A stretch of DNA of 19,755 nucleotides from 2-01-FULL-51-21 sp964348955 (GCA_964348955.1 CAYGEN010000011.1:1-19755); one strand, 5' to 3'. Positions 11,466 to 19,748 are shown, counted from the stretch's first letter. Notes: generated from the letters alone by a model not told the origin. Numbers and translations: made by a program.

Positions 11466-14330
11466 GCATTTGTCACGAAATTGATGAGCCGCCCTGGAAC
11501 GTAGAACGTTGCGGCTATTTTTTTGCCCTCCAGCCACTTTTCCACCGTCGGCAATTTTTCAGCCAGCCTTTTGATTTCTTCCTCGCGTGCGTCCGCGACT
11601 GATTCAATCACCGCGCGTACCTTTCCGTTTACTTGCACCGCAATCTTCGTCGTACTCGGCACACATAACGCCTTGTCATACTTGGGCCACCCTGCCGTCT
11701 GCACCGAGCCCTGTTCTCCAAGAGTTTCCCAGATTTCCGACGCAAGGTGTGGCGCGAAGGGAGCAAGAAGTTGCACAAATTGCCTTAGTGCCCTCTGCGG
11801 AACATCATGAAGCGCGTCCATTCCATTCAGGAGTATCATGAGCTGACTTACCGCAGTATTGTATTTCATTTGCTCAATATCCTCCCCCACTTTTTTAATG
11901 GTTTGATGGAGGAGCGACTCAAGCGGTTGGGAGAGAGGCATTTCCACGGCGCGCGCGGTGAGCGAAAACGCCCGCTCAAGAAACCTCCGAGAACCGACCA
12001 TATTGTCCGTGCTCCAGACAACCGACTGGTCAAACGGCCCCATAAACATTTCGTACAACCGCAAGGTGTCGGCGCCTAAGCGCTCAACTATTTCGTCCGG
12101 ATTGACGGAATTACCGCGCGACTTTGACATCTTTTCGCCGTCGCTCGCAAGCACGAGGCCCTGCGACGTACGCTTTGCGTATGGTTCAATCCCCGGCGCG
12201 GCGCCGATGTCATTCAAAAACTTATGCCAAAAGCGCGAATAGAGAAGGTGAAGTGTGGTGTGCTCCATGCCGCCGTTGTACCAATCAACGGGCAACCAAT
12301 GGTTGAGTGCCTTCGCACTTGCAAGCGCGTCCGCATTGTAGGGGTCGGTATAGCGCAGATAGTACCAAGACGAGCCGGCCCAGTTTGGCATGACATCGGT
12401 CTCACGCTTCGCCGCCCCGCCGCATTTCGGACATAAAACATTCACCCACGCGTCAATCGCCGCAAGCGGCGATTCACCATCCTCGGTTGGCTGATACCGC
12501 TCCACTTCGGGGAGCACTACCGGCAATTCGCGCTCCTCTACCGNNNNNNNNNNCCTCTACCGGTACCATGCCGCACACCTTGCAGTGGATAATGGGAATT
12601 GGCTCGCCCCAGTAGCGCTGGCGCGAAAAGACCCAGTCGCGGAGGCGATAGGTGGTCTTCATTTCTGCGCCAACCGAGTCAGTGATTTTCTTTTTCGCTT
12701 CGTCGCTTGAAAGGCCGTTAAAATCTTGCGAGTTTATGAGTATCCCGGCACCGGTATAGACATCACTGCCGGAAATAATCCTCTGCCAGAGAACATCAAA
12801 TTCGGCATGCTGTAACTTTGCCGCCACAACTTCTTCCGGCGAGAGCCACAAAATGTCATACTGCGACGCTTCCTCTGCGGCAACCGCTTCCCGAGAATCA
12901 TCTATGAGTTCAAAAAGTACCGCTTGGGCATGGGTTTTGCGATTTACCCCTTTATGCGCCGCAAAAAAATGCGCTTCGGTAATGCTACCCAAGAGCCGCA
13001 CGAATCGCAGATTGGTATAGCCCGTTTCTTCTCTAATTTCGCGCCGTGCGGCCAGAATGGCATCTTCGTCCTCCTCAATCCCGCCGGTAATGAATGTCGT
13101 CCACGGCTGTTCTTTCCATTTGAGTACGCCATATACGTTTCTTATAGGGTCGTGCACTACCGCTATAACAATGGTGCGAAAGGTGTCTTCTTTCCCCGCT
13201 TGGGGCGGGTTTCTGATGTCAACGACGCTAGGCGTAATGACGTGCCGAATCGGGAGGTCATATTTTTTGGCAAACGCATAATCGCGCTCATCGTGCGCCG
13301 GCACTGCCATGATGGCGCCCGTGCCGTAATGCAGGAGTACATAATCCGCGACAAATATCGGAATTTCTTCTTTGGTCGCCGGATTAATTGCCGTCACTCC
13401 CTCCAACTTCACTCCCGTTTTTTCCTTCCCCTCCGCCGTGCGCTCAATATCCGTCTTTTGTTTCGCGTTATGTATATATTCCTGTATTTCTGATTTGTTT
13501 CGGATTTCAGAATTTGGATTTTTGATTTCTTGTTCTATCCACGCATATTCAGGAGACAGAACAAGATAGGTCGCCCCAAAGAGCGTGTCTGGCCGCGTCG
13601 TAAACACTTTAATTGCTAATTCCTTATTCGTCGTTTCAAATGTTATTTCTGCTCCTTCGCTTCTGCCTATCCAATTTCTCTGCTGAATCTTTATGCGCTC
13701 CAAATAATCCACCGAGTCCAAATCACGGTCTAACCGATCGGCATACTTTGTAATCGCAAGCATCCATTGTTCACGTTCGCGCTTCTCCACCGGCGTGCGG
13801 CAACGCTCGCATTTCCCGTCCACCACTTCCTCATTCGCAAGTCCGATTTTATCCTTCGGACACCAATTGATGGGCATCCGCGCCTTGTAGGCAAGGTCGT
13901 GTTTATACAACTGCAAAAATATCCACTGAGTCCACTTGTAGTAGCCCGGGTCAGTGGTGTTTATTTCCCGCTGCCAATCAAAAGAAAAGCCCATTGCTTT
14001 AAGCTGGCGGCGAAAGATGTTTGTATTTTGCCGCGTCGCCGCTTGCGGCTGAACGCCGGTTTTCAGCGCATAGTTTTCGGTTGGCAAGCCAAAGGCATCC
14101 CATCCTATCGGGTAGAGCACATTGAAACCCTCGGCGCGGCGCTTGCGCGCGAGAACATCAAGCGCCGTGTAACTCCTGATATGTCCGGTATGAAGCCCCT
14201 CGCCCGAAGGATAGGGAAATTCAACGAGGATGTACTGTTTGGGCTTTTGCGTATCGTCAGCCGCCGCATTCGGCTGTTCATTCTCCCATCGCTCCTGCCA
14301 CTTTTTCTCTATTTTCTTGTGGTCATACAT
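11462..14330 (-). CDS. leuS: Leucyl-tRNA synthetase with inserted Nudix domain, about 949 aa
   Basis: This class Ia synthetase charges tRNA-Leu. Residues are counted from 14336. HIGH is HTGH (49-52, in PYPSGEGLHTGH). Zinc-type cysteines are C159, C176 and C179. The editing domain has TTRPDT (246-251) and AVPAHDERDY (344-353) with its key Asp. After the insert come VYTGAGILINS and DWVFSRQRYWGEPIPI, then across the gap LPVVLPEVERY, MPNWAGSSWYYLRY, and KMSKS in SDGEKMSKSRGN. The C-terminus is complete (KIAVQVNGKVRAVI). The start at 14330 (MYDHKKIEKKWQ) has AAGGA 6 nt upstream; an ATG at 14336 abuts the SD. Ten Ns at 12544-12553 break the frame only artificially. Typical LeuRS is about 860 aa; the excess is the Nudix insert. 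Confidence 0.95.
12544..12553. other. Assembly gap (10 Ns) with duplicated 9-bp edges
   Basis: CCTCTACCG stands on both sides of the Ns. Merging the two copies removes 19 nt in total and gives the in-frame peptide GMVPVEERELPVVLPEVERY, exactly what LeuRS needs. The gap is therefore an unmerged overlap, not missing sequence. Confidence 0.9.
12767..13226 (-). other. Nudix hydrolase domain inserted in the LeuRS editing domain
   Basis: About 150 residues (roughly 371-523 of the 14336 frame) stand between LPIRHVITP and VYTGAGILINS, which are close together in ordinary LeuRS. The insert contains FRTIVIAVVHDPIRNVYGVLKW, then a Nudix box at 418-440 that fits G-x5-E-x7-REUxEExGU at every fixed position (REIREETGY at its end), and later WLSPEEVVAAKLQHAEFDVLW, usual for Nudix C-terminal helices. 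The catalytic glutamates are present, so it should be active on a nucleoside-diphosphate-linked substrate. It joins the CP1 editing domain just beyond the conserved Asp. Confidence 0.9.
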
Positions 14331-14382
14331 CGCCATTCCTTCGCTGTTGTAATTCGTAATTACTCTTTCGCAAGGCTAGTTT

Positions 14383-15348
14383 TTAATTTTTAAACACTGG
14401 ATAACGGTCGGGGTCAATGGTGCGGTTAAAGCATACGCGCCCCGCATCATGCGCCCACGAATCAAATGTGGAACCGCCCTTCACCGGAATTGACATGCCG
14501 GGTTCAACCGGAGTCGCCGTACGCGCATAAATATCATTGTTCACTCCTGTCGTTGCAAAAGTTGCGCAAAGCTCAAACTGAAGCGGCGCCGATGCGCCAT
14601 ACTCGTATGAGGCGCCCGTCTGCGGGTCGCTCGGTACTCGGAATCCGCTTATTGGGTCTTCAATTTCAGTAAGTACCGTCGGCAATTTCTGCTTCTGCTG
14701 CCAGTAGTTCACAATCTGCCATTGAATCGTTTGGAGGTTGTTTACCCGATGGCTATCAAAGCGCATGAGACGCGCCTCCTGCGGAGTACCGACGACAACG
14801 AAGCCCGCAATAATAGCAACGGCAACAGTCGCCGCGACGCCCCATCCAACCATCTGCACTTTTGACGGATTCGCGCGCCAATAGCCGCGCAAGTCTGCAA
14901 GAAAATGTAAGAGACCGGCGCCTGCGATAAGGAATACTACCAGGATTTTGAATACAAACCCGGTGGTAAGTTCCTGTCCGCTTAAAAAATGTTGGAGGAG
15001 CACGATGAGGTCAATGATGACCGTTGCACCGGCAACAAAAATAGTAAGAAAGAGCGCCCAACGGCGAACCCAAATCTCCTGCCGCGATTCGTCACGCTGT
15101 ATGGTGAGGCGTATGATGCGCATGAGGAGCAGAAAGGCCGGCACAAGCACGATAAGCGATGCCATTTGATACGGCATGCCGCTTGCGTACGGGTCAACGC
15201 GGTAGGTGTCAAGCGGATTCGGATACGCATAATCAATGTAGCTAAAGAGAAGCGCGATGAGTGAAAACACGCTCGCGTAGAGCGTAACCATCGCTCCCGC
15301 CCAAAGGAAAAAATCTTTCGGGGTTATTTTTGCTTTTTGTGGCTCCAT
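14383..15348 (-). CDS. DUF5671 multi-pass membrane protein, 321 aa
   Basis: The N-terminus PKDFFLWAGAMVTLYASVFSLIALLFSYIDYAYP and the next segments match DUF5671, a membrane domain seen in many Patescibacteria. I count five membrane helices, near residues 11-37, 60-77, 95-117, 130-150 and 168-188. A soluble C-terminal part of about 130 residues (LMRFDSHRVNNLQTIQWQIVNYWQQKQKLP...) looks like the periplasmic, pilin-like tail that often follows. It contains two cysteines (FELCATF and GRVCFN) that could form a disulfide. The start at 15348 has AAGGA two nt upstream, and a TGGTATTAT extended -10 lies about 50 nt further up. Function is unknown. It lies between ychF and leuS. Confidence 0.8.
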   Translation of the reverse strand: MEPQKAKITPKDFFLWAGAMVTLYASVFSLIALLFSYIDYAYPNPLDTYRVDPYASGMPYQMASLIVLVPAFLLLMRIIRLTIQRDESRQEIWVRRWALFLTIFVAGATVIIDLIVLLQHFLSGQELTTGFVFKILVVFLIAGAGLLHFLADLRGYWRANPSKVQMVGWGVAATVAVAIIAGFVVVGTPQEARLMRFDSHRVNNLQTIQWQIVNYWQQKQKLPTVLTEIEDPISGFRVPSDPQTGASYEYGASAPLQFELCATFATTGVNNDIYARTATPVEPGMSIPVKGGSTFDSWAHDAGRVCFNRTIDPDRYPVFKN

Positions 15349-15421
15349 AATCCTTGATTGAAATTACTGATAAATGCTTTGCAATAGTGAAAATAATACC
15401 ATGCATTCCGCTTTGTGGAAA

Positions 15422-16519
15422 CTATATTCTAAATTCTATGACGTCGCCGTCCTCAACGACGTACTCCTTTCCTTCGGTGCGCACCAGTCCCTTCTCCCGT
15501 GCAAGTGCGTATGAGCCGGCTTCAAGCAATTTTTCGCAGGCAACTACTTCTGCGCGAATAAATTTATCGCGAAAATCAGTGTGGATTGCCGCGCCGGCTT
15601 CCTTTGCAGTGGAACCGTGGGGTATCGTCCAGCCGCGCGTCTCGTCTTCTCCGGTCGTGAAAAAGGTAATGAGGTTAAGAAGTTCATAGCCGGAGCGGAT
15701 AAGCGAATCAATGCCGCTCTCAAGCACGCCGAATTCGCGGCGAAACTGCACCTGTTCGTCGCGGTGAACATCGCGCAGCTCCATTTCCACCCCCGCATCA
15801 GTCGTCACAAAACGCGCTCCCGATTCTTCAAAAAATGCTCGTAATTTTTCGTATCGTTCGTCGCCGGATTCATCAACATTCAGCGCGCCGTTTTTTTTAT
15901 TGAGCACATAGAGAATCGGCTTCATCGTAAGGAGATGCAACCCTTTCACTGATTCACGCTCTTCGGAGGCGATGTCAGCCATTTGAGCAAGCCGCCCCTC
16001 GGTGAGTTCTCTATGAATTTTTTTAAGAAGCGCGGCTTGCGCAACCGCTTCCTTATCGCCTCGCTTGGCGTCTCGCTCGTTCGTGGCGAGTCGCTTTTCT
16101 ACCGTTTGCAAATCAGCGAGTGCCAACTCCAGATTAATGATGCCGATATCACGCAGGGGCTCAACCGTGCCCTCCACATGGACGACATCGGCGTCGTCAA
16201 ACATCCGAACCACTTCGGCAATCGCGTCCACTTCGCGGATATGCGAGAGAAAGGCATTACCGAGCCCCTCGCCTTCTGCGGCGCCCTTCACCAACCCCGC
16301 AATATCCACAAACTCAACAACCGCCGGAATGGTTTTCGCTGAATGACTGAAGGCGGTGAGCCGCTCCAGCCGCGAGTCCGGCACCGGCACAATGCCAACC
16401 GAAGGGTCAATGGTGCAAAAAGGGTAGTTTTCCGCCGGCACCGATTTATTAGTGAGCGCATTAAAAAGCGTGGACTTCCCCACGTTTGGTAACCCAACTA
16501 TACCTATTGAGAGTGACAT
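15422..16519 (-). CDS. ychF: Ribosome-binding ATPase YchF (Obg family), 365 aa
   Basis: This is a universally conserved P-loop NTPase of the Obg subgroup that prefers ATP, binds ribosomes and is implicated in stress responses. The Walker A GLPNVGKST (9-17) is followed by ENYPFCTIDPSVGIVPVPD and the G3 region VDIAGLVKGAAEGEGLGNAFL. VLNKKN replaces the G4 NKxD, as expected for an ATP-specific member. A coiled-coil insertion near 130-200 precedes the C-terminal TGS domain, which ends FIRAEVV...GKEYVVEDGDVIEFRI. Length is normal. The ATG at 16519 is 6 nt after TATCGT, so the mRNA is probably leaderless. Confidence 0.96.
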   Translation of the reverse strand: MSLSIGIVGLPNVGKSTLFNALTNKSVPAENYPFCTIDPSVGIVPVPDSRLERLTAFSHSAKTIPAVVEFVDIAGLVKGAAEGEGLGNAFLSHIREVDAIAEVVRMFDDADVVHVEGTVEPLRDIGIINLELALADLQTVEKRLATNERDAKRGDKEAVAQAALLKKIHRELTEGRLAQMADIASEERESVKGLHLLTMKPILYVLNKKNGALNVDESGDERYEKLRAFFEESGARFVTTDAGVEMELRDVHRDEQVQFRREFGVLESGIDSLIRSGYELLNLITFFTTGEDETRGWTIPHGSTAKEAGAAIHTDFRDKFIRAEVVACEKLLEAGSYALAREKGLVRTEGKEYVVEDGDVIEFRI

Positions 16520-16525
16520 TAAGAG

Positions 16526-16531
16526 ACGATA
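16526..16531 (-). promoter_or_regulatory. -10-like TATCGT, leaderless start of ychF
   Basis: On the minus strand TATCGT-CTCTTA-ATG. The same hexamer and spacing precede udg at 3374-3379. An inverted repeat (CCGAAAC 16533-16539 with GTTTCGG 16564-16570, inner CGCCT/AGGCG) lies just upstream at the end of the preceding gene and could be its terminator. Confidence 0.45.
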
Positions 16532-16570
16532 ACCGAAACGATACGCCTATGCAAGCGAGGCGAGTTTCGG

Positions 16571-16981
16571 CTACTTAACAAGCATGCCACGCAGGGACTT
16601 GCTTGAATAGTAAAGCGCAAAGAAAAAGACGAGTGCGAGAAGTTGTTGAGCGAGAAAGATGATGTTCCCCACGGGAACACCCGAGCGATAACTCTCAACC
16701 GCAAAGTATTCAAACACCGCGAGTCCGAGTGCCGATACAACGGTATCCACGACGACAATCCAAAACTGCTTCGGATTGGTAATGCCGGCAAAAATCGCCA
16801 CAAACAGCACGGCAAGGGTGATGGCGAGAGGGCTAAATGGCAAGAGCTCCGGATGCGAGGGACTCAAACCGAGAAGTATCCCGCCGGCAACCATAAAAAG
16901 AATGCGAACCGTGTCGCCGTAGTAGTGCCGAGGCATTCGCTTCGCCTCTTGCATCTGTGGTTTAAAATCAAGCGGGTCCAT
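16571..16981 (-). CDS. Small multi-pass membrane protein, 136 aa
   Basis: I do not recognise the family. The N-terminal 24 residues are soluble and charged (MDPLDFKPQMQEAKRMPRHY). Four hydrophobic stretches follow, near residues 26-40, 47-66, 72-92 and 103-125, and the protein ends KSLRGMLVK. The start at 16981 is chosen because AAGG lies 5 nt upstream and an extended -10 (TGCTACACT) just before it; the longer frame would read through that promoter. The gene is the first of the chromosomal run downstream of the RAYT element, with ychF 51 bp on. Confidence 0.65.
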   Translation of the reverse strand: MDPLDFKPQMQEAKRMPRHYYGDTVRILFMVAGGILLGLSPSHPELLPFSPLAITLAVLFVAIFAGITNPKQFWIVVVDTVVSALGLAVFEYFAVESYRSGVPVGNIIFLAQQLLALVFFFALYYSSKSLRGMLVK

Positions 16982-16991
16982 AGTTGCCTTT

Positions 16992-17000
16992 AGTGTAGCA
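16992..17000 (-). promoter_or_regulatory. Extended -10 (TGCTACACT) for the small membrane protein gene
   Basis: On the minus strand TGCTACACT, then AAAGGCAACT with a Shine-Dalgarno AAGG, then ATG. The -10 is identical to that of the 58-bp repeat copy 2. No convincing -35. Confidence 0.45.
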
Positions 17001-17053
17001 CCGGAACGCAATATACACATCTTGAGGTGTGCATTCTTGTGGGGTTATTGGGG

Positions 17054-17111
17054 GCAATATTGGGGACAGGCACCATTCTTTTGCAATATTGGGGACAGGC
17101 ACCATTCTTTT
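17054..17111. repeat. Two tandem 29-bp REP-like repeats
   Basis: Two perfect copies (17054-17082 and 17083-17111) each contain TTGGGGACAGGCACCATT. An inverted copy of the 16-bp core stands at 17833-17848 on the other side of the RAYT gene. This is the usual arrangement of REP sequences around their transposase. Confidence 0.85.
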
Positions 17112-17123
17112 GTAATTTACGTG

Positions 17124-17801
17124 TCATAATATTTTCTCTTTTCGACGCCCGGGGGCGTGCAGTGTCGATTCAAGATTATACGCCTTCACCATAGTCTTTA
17201 CCCAGTTGTCTCTTCCGTACGGGATTCCTTTGTTTACGGCGCGGCGCATGTTTAGAAGATCATCCTCTGTATCGAACGTGTTAACCCAGAGAGCGTAATC
17301 ATCCGGAAGTGGAAACGATCTTGTGTCTAAGAGTTTCCGTTGTTTTGAGGTACCATGTGTTCGTCTCCATGCGCTCCCCCATTGCCACGCTTCACATGAT
17401 TGTACCAGACATGCGCGAACAGGATTGCGCTCGACATACTTGAGTAACGTAAAAAGATAGTTCTCCGATTCAACAAGAAATGATTTGTATCGTCCTTGGT
17501 ATAGCGGACCGAAACCGGTCGTGTCGCTTTTGGTATGCACTTTTCTGGTGTGCATATTTGTGAGCCGGTGCATGAAAAGACTGAGGTCGCCGTCTACTCT
17601 TGGGTAGAGCACAAGGTGCCAATGATTTGGCATGATGGTATATCCGAGAACACGCATCCCCGTAAGATCTACGGTATCCTCGAGTAGCGTCTCAAATAGC
17701 TGATAGTCTTCCGGTACAGAGAAAATCTGTAGTCGCGCGACCGCGCGATTAATCACATGATATATTTCTTCTCCGACATCAACACGAGCACATCGTGGCA
17801 T
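17124..17801 (-). CDS. REP-associated tyrosine transposase (RAYT, IS200-like), 225 aa
   Basis: This is a Y1 HUH endonuclease of the RAYT type, thought to cut and move REP sequences as single strands. It begins MPRCARVDVGEEIYHVINRA, the usual MPR...YHVxNR opening. It has the HUH pair H60-W-H62 in IMPNHWHLVLYP, the GPLYQGRYKSF motif (98-108) and the catalytic tyrosine Y122 in LKYVERNPVRA. The start at 17801 is preferred over 17807 because family proteins begin MPR and the TATAGT at 17809-17814 lies 7 nt upstream. The gene is flanked by direct and inverted copies of its REP-like repeat and abuts a truncated methyltransferase, so it is a real insertion. No frameshift is visible and it may be active. 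Confidence 0.93.
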   Translation of the reverse strand: MPRCARVDVGEEIYHVINRAVARLQIFSVPEDYQLFETLLEDTVDLTGMRVLGYTIMPNHWHLVLYPRVDGDLSLFMHRLTNMHTRKVHTKSDTTGFGPLYQGRYKSFLVESENYLFTLLKYVERNPVRACLVQSCEAWQWGSAWRRTHGTSKQRKLLDTRSFPLPDDYALWVNTFDTEDDLLNMRRAVNKGIPYGRDNWVKTMVKAYNLESTLHAPGRRKEKIL

Positions 17802-17808
17802 GCTCATT

Positions 17809-17819
17809 ACTATACCACA
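17809..17819 (-). promoter_or_regulatory. Extended -10 (TGTGGTATAGT) for the RAYT gene
   Basis: On the minus strand TGTGG-TATAGT lies 7 nt before the MPR start codon. It includes the stop codon (TAG) of the truncated methyltransferase frame. Confidence 0.45.
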
Positions 17820-18712
17820 TATTTAATAAAGTAATGGTGCCTGTCCCCATTCCCCATCATTCCCCTGTAAATTTTGCCCGTCTTCGGATTTTTGATGGGG
17901 TAAGTAAGATTAGGTCTTATATTAGGAGCGTCAAATGGGTCTGCCGTCCAAGGCCCGCGAGGGTCTTTGTCGTGGTTCGCAAACTTTTCCTTTTGTGTTT
18001 GAAGTTTAAATCTTAATCCTTTTTTTACAATTTCTCGTAATACATCAATATCTTTGGCGTATAACAAGGTATGGTTGTGATTTAGAGAAACAATAGCGTC
18101 GCTTGATACAGACTTTCTTGAGTTCCAAATAACATCAATAATGAAATTCCTTTCGTCAAAAATCTCATCGCAGAGAAGTTTTAATTGAGCAAATTCGTTA
18201 TCATCAATACTAATAAAAATAGTCCCTGATTTTTTGAGTAAATTCTTTGCTAACTTCAAACGCTTTTCCATAAAGGCAAGCCATTTGCTATGCCGGAATG
18301 GGTCATCGCGTTTTACATAATCGCTTTTGATTTTGTCGTTATAAATAAAATCATCGTTTCCGGTGTTATAAGGCGGGTCAATATAAATAAGGTCAACTGC
18401 TTCTTGATGTGTGAAGTTTAAAACGGCGAGAGAGTGATAATTGTCGCCTTGAATTAGTAAATTTACTGGCGCGCCTTTAGTTGTTTTAATTTCTTTACCC
18501 TTAACTTCTCTCAAAACTGGAAATGGCTTACCCGCCATTTCGTTTGGAAACATCTCGTTTGGCGTGCGTGCGTCAGGATTGATGAGTATATCAATCTTTT
18601 CTTCCGGTAAATCCCTATGCCAAACAAGGCCGTACTTTGTCTCCTTGATACGGCGGAGTTCCTTTATCAGTTCCTCTTTTGACCAGTCATCGTAATTGAT
18701 TTTTCTTGCCAT
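17810..18712 (-). pseudogene. Type III DNA methyltransferase (Mod), C-terminally truncated by RAYT
   Basis: The N-terminal half of an adenine-N6 methyltransferase of type III restriction-modification systems is clear. It has LLIQGDNYHSLAVLNF (85-100), motif IV IDPPYNTGND (111-120), the FRHSKWLAFMEKRLKLAKNLL helix and IFISIDDNEFAQLKLLCDEIF. In this class the SAM-binding motif I (FxGxG) lies near the C-terminus, and it is missing. The native protein ends at about YPIKNPKTGKIYR (residue 283). The last 17 residues are translated from the REP-like repeat and RAYT promoter, ending at the TAG at 17810. Family members are about 550-700 aa, so this one is about half length and presumably inactive. The missing half is not on the other side of the element. 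Confidence 0.88.
17833..17848. repeat. Inverted copy of the REP-like core
   Basis: AATGGTGCCTGTCCCC is the exact complement of the core in the repeats at 17062-17077 and 17091-17106. It marks the upstream boundary of the RAYT element inside the methyltransferase gene. Confidence 0.85.
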
Positions 18713-18718
18713 AATTAT

Positions 18719-19546
18719 TTACGAATTAGTTATATTTCCGTGGGCTTTCTGAATCGCTTCGCGGGCTTTTTGGGCTTTCTCGGCTCTTTCTTTTTTAATA
18801 ATTTTCTCGTCAAGAATTTGCTCAATCCCGATTTTCACTGTCTCAAAATATTTCAAACACTCATCTTCGCTTAAATCGTGAATACCCTTACTCAAAATCG
18901 CATACAAACTACGATTCTCTACAAGAAACTCTGGTAGATAATCTTCTACCATTTTTATCTTTTCATCCATCCTCGCTTTAAGATATTCATCGTTCGTAAA
19001 TTCTTTATTCTCTGCTTGTGCCTTTGTATGCGCTTCTTCAATAAGATTTTCAAAAACGCGCCGTAAATATACGAACGAGCCAATGCCTACGCCGTGAGCG
19101 GCAATACCAATGCCTCTTGTAAATTCTTTATATTGATTTTCTCCAAGTATTTTTCTATATTTTTCGGCTTGGGGAATTTGAAAATCGGCTACAGAGGGGA
19201 ATTGCCCTATTTTTGTAAAGAATTTATCCGCTTTGAAATAATAAGAATGGTAAGCGTGAGAATTATTACGAGTACACTGATATTCAATTTCAATCAATCC
19301 ATTATGCCTCGTAGTCCAAGGAGGCGTAGAAACATTGTCGGATAAGTAGTCGTATGCTTTGAACACGCCTTCCTTATCACACCAAATACAATAGGCGTCT
19401 ATCGTTCCCCGATTAGTCAAATTTTCGTATATTCTTTCCGCAGTCATCCCAATGGATAAATCAAAGTTATGATAAGGGGGCATTTCAAGATGAAATGCCT
19501 TTGGTGATTTCAAGTAGGGGTCGGGTTGGTATCCTAAATTTGTCAT
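18719..19546 (-). CDS. R-M-associated protein with putative zinc ribbon, 275 aa
   Basis: I recognise the sequence type as one often found beside restriction-modification genes but cannot name a function. An N-terminal treble-cleft or zinc ribbon is suggested by DAYCIWCDKEG (C53, C56) and YQCTRNNSHAYH (C90 and His residues). The middle (GIGIAAHGVGIGSFVYLRRVFENLIEEAH, about 144-172) is amphipathic and resembles the helical part of DUF4145-type proteins. The C-terminus is a charged helix (KIIKKERAEKAQKAREAIQKAH), probably coiled coil. It starts 4 bp after the HTH gene and ends 6 bp before mod, so the three form one operon. Base composition is distinctly AT-rich compared with the genes before 17 kb. 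Confidence 0.6.
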   Translation of the reverse strand: MTNLGYQPDPYLKSPKAFHLEMPPYHNFDLSIGMTAERIYENLTNRGTIDAYCIWCDKEGVFKAYDYLSDNVSTPPWTTRHNGLIEIEYQCTRNNSHAYHSYYFKADKFFTKIGQFPSVADFQIPQAEKYRKILGENQYKEFTRGIGIAAHGVGIGSFVYLRRVFENLIEEAHTKAQAENKEFTNDEYLKARMDEKIKMVEDYLPEFLVENRSLYAILSKGIHDLSEDECLKYFETVKIGIEQILDEKIIKKERAEKAQKAREAIQKAHGNITNS

Positions 19547-19550
19547 AATT

Positions 19551-19748
19551 TTATTTCATTAAATCGTCAATGCTAATGTCCAACGCCTTGGCGATTTTCT
19601 GGACTGTTTCAATCGTCGGGTTAGGTTTATCATCAAGCTCCATTTTGACGATGGTTTGAAGCGAAACATCGGCAAGTTTAGAGAGCTTGTCTTGTGAGAT
19701 TTCTTTTGCCTGACGGAGGCGTTTGATGTTTTTACCTATTATGGACAT
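19551..19748 (-). CDS. Xre-family HTH regulator (controller-like), 65 aa
   Basis: This single-domain Cro/C1-type DNA-binding protein has IGKNIKRLRQAKEISQDKLSKLADVSLQTIVKMEL (4-38) as HTH helices 1-4 and TIETVQKIAKALDISIDDL as helix 5. Small proteins of this kind that head a restriction-modification operon act as controller (C) proteins timing methylase and nuclease expression; position and size support that role here. A perfect TATAAT abuts the ATG at 19748. If it is a real -10, the +1 would fall inside the gene near codon 3, so either the start or the promoter lies elsewhere. The window edge prevents a decision. Confidence 0.85.
   Translation of the reverse strand: MSIIGKNIKRLRQAKEISQDKLSKLADVSLQTIVKMELDDKPNPTIETVQKIAKALDISIDDLMK

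Noticed and set aside
11462..12526. Separate gene for the C-terminal half of LeuRS
   Set aside because: It is the same gene cut by the artificial N gap; its apparent start lies within LPVVLPEVERY, an internal LeuRS motif.
17054..17111. CRISPR-like repeat pair
   Set aside because: The two 29-bp copies are directly adjacent with no spacer, and the core recurs inverted around a RAYT gene.
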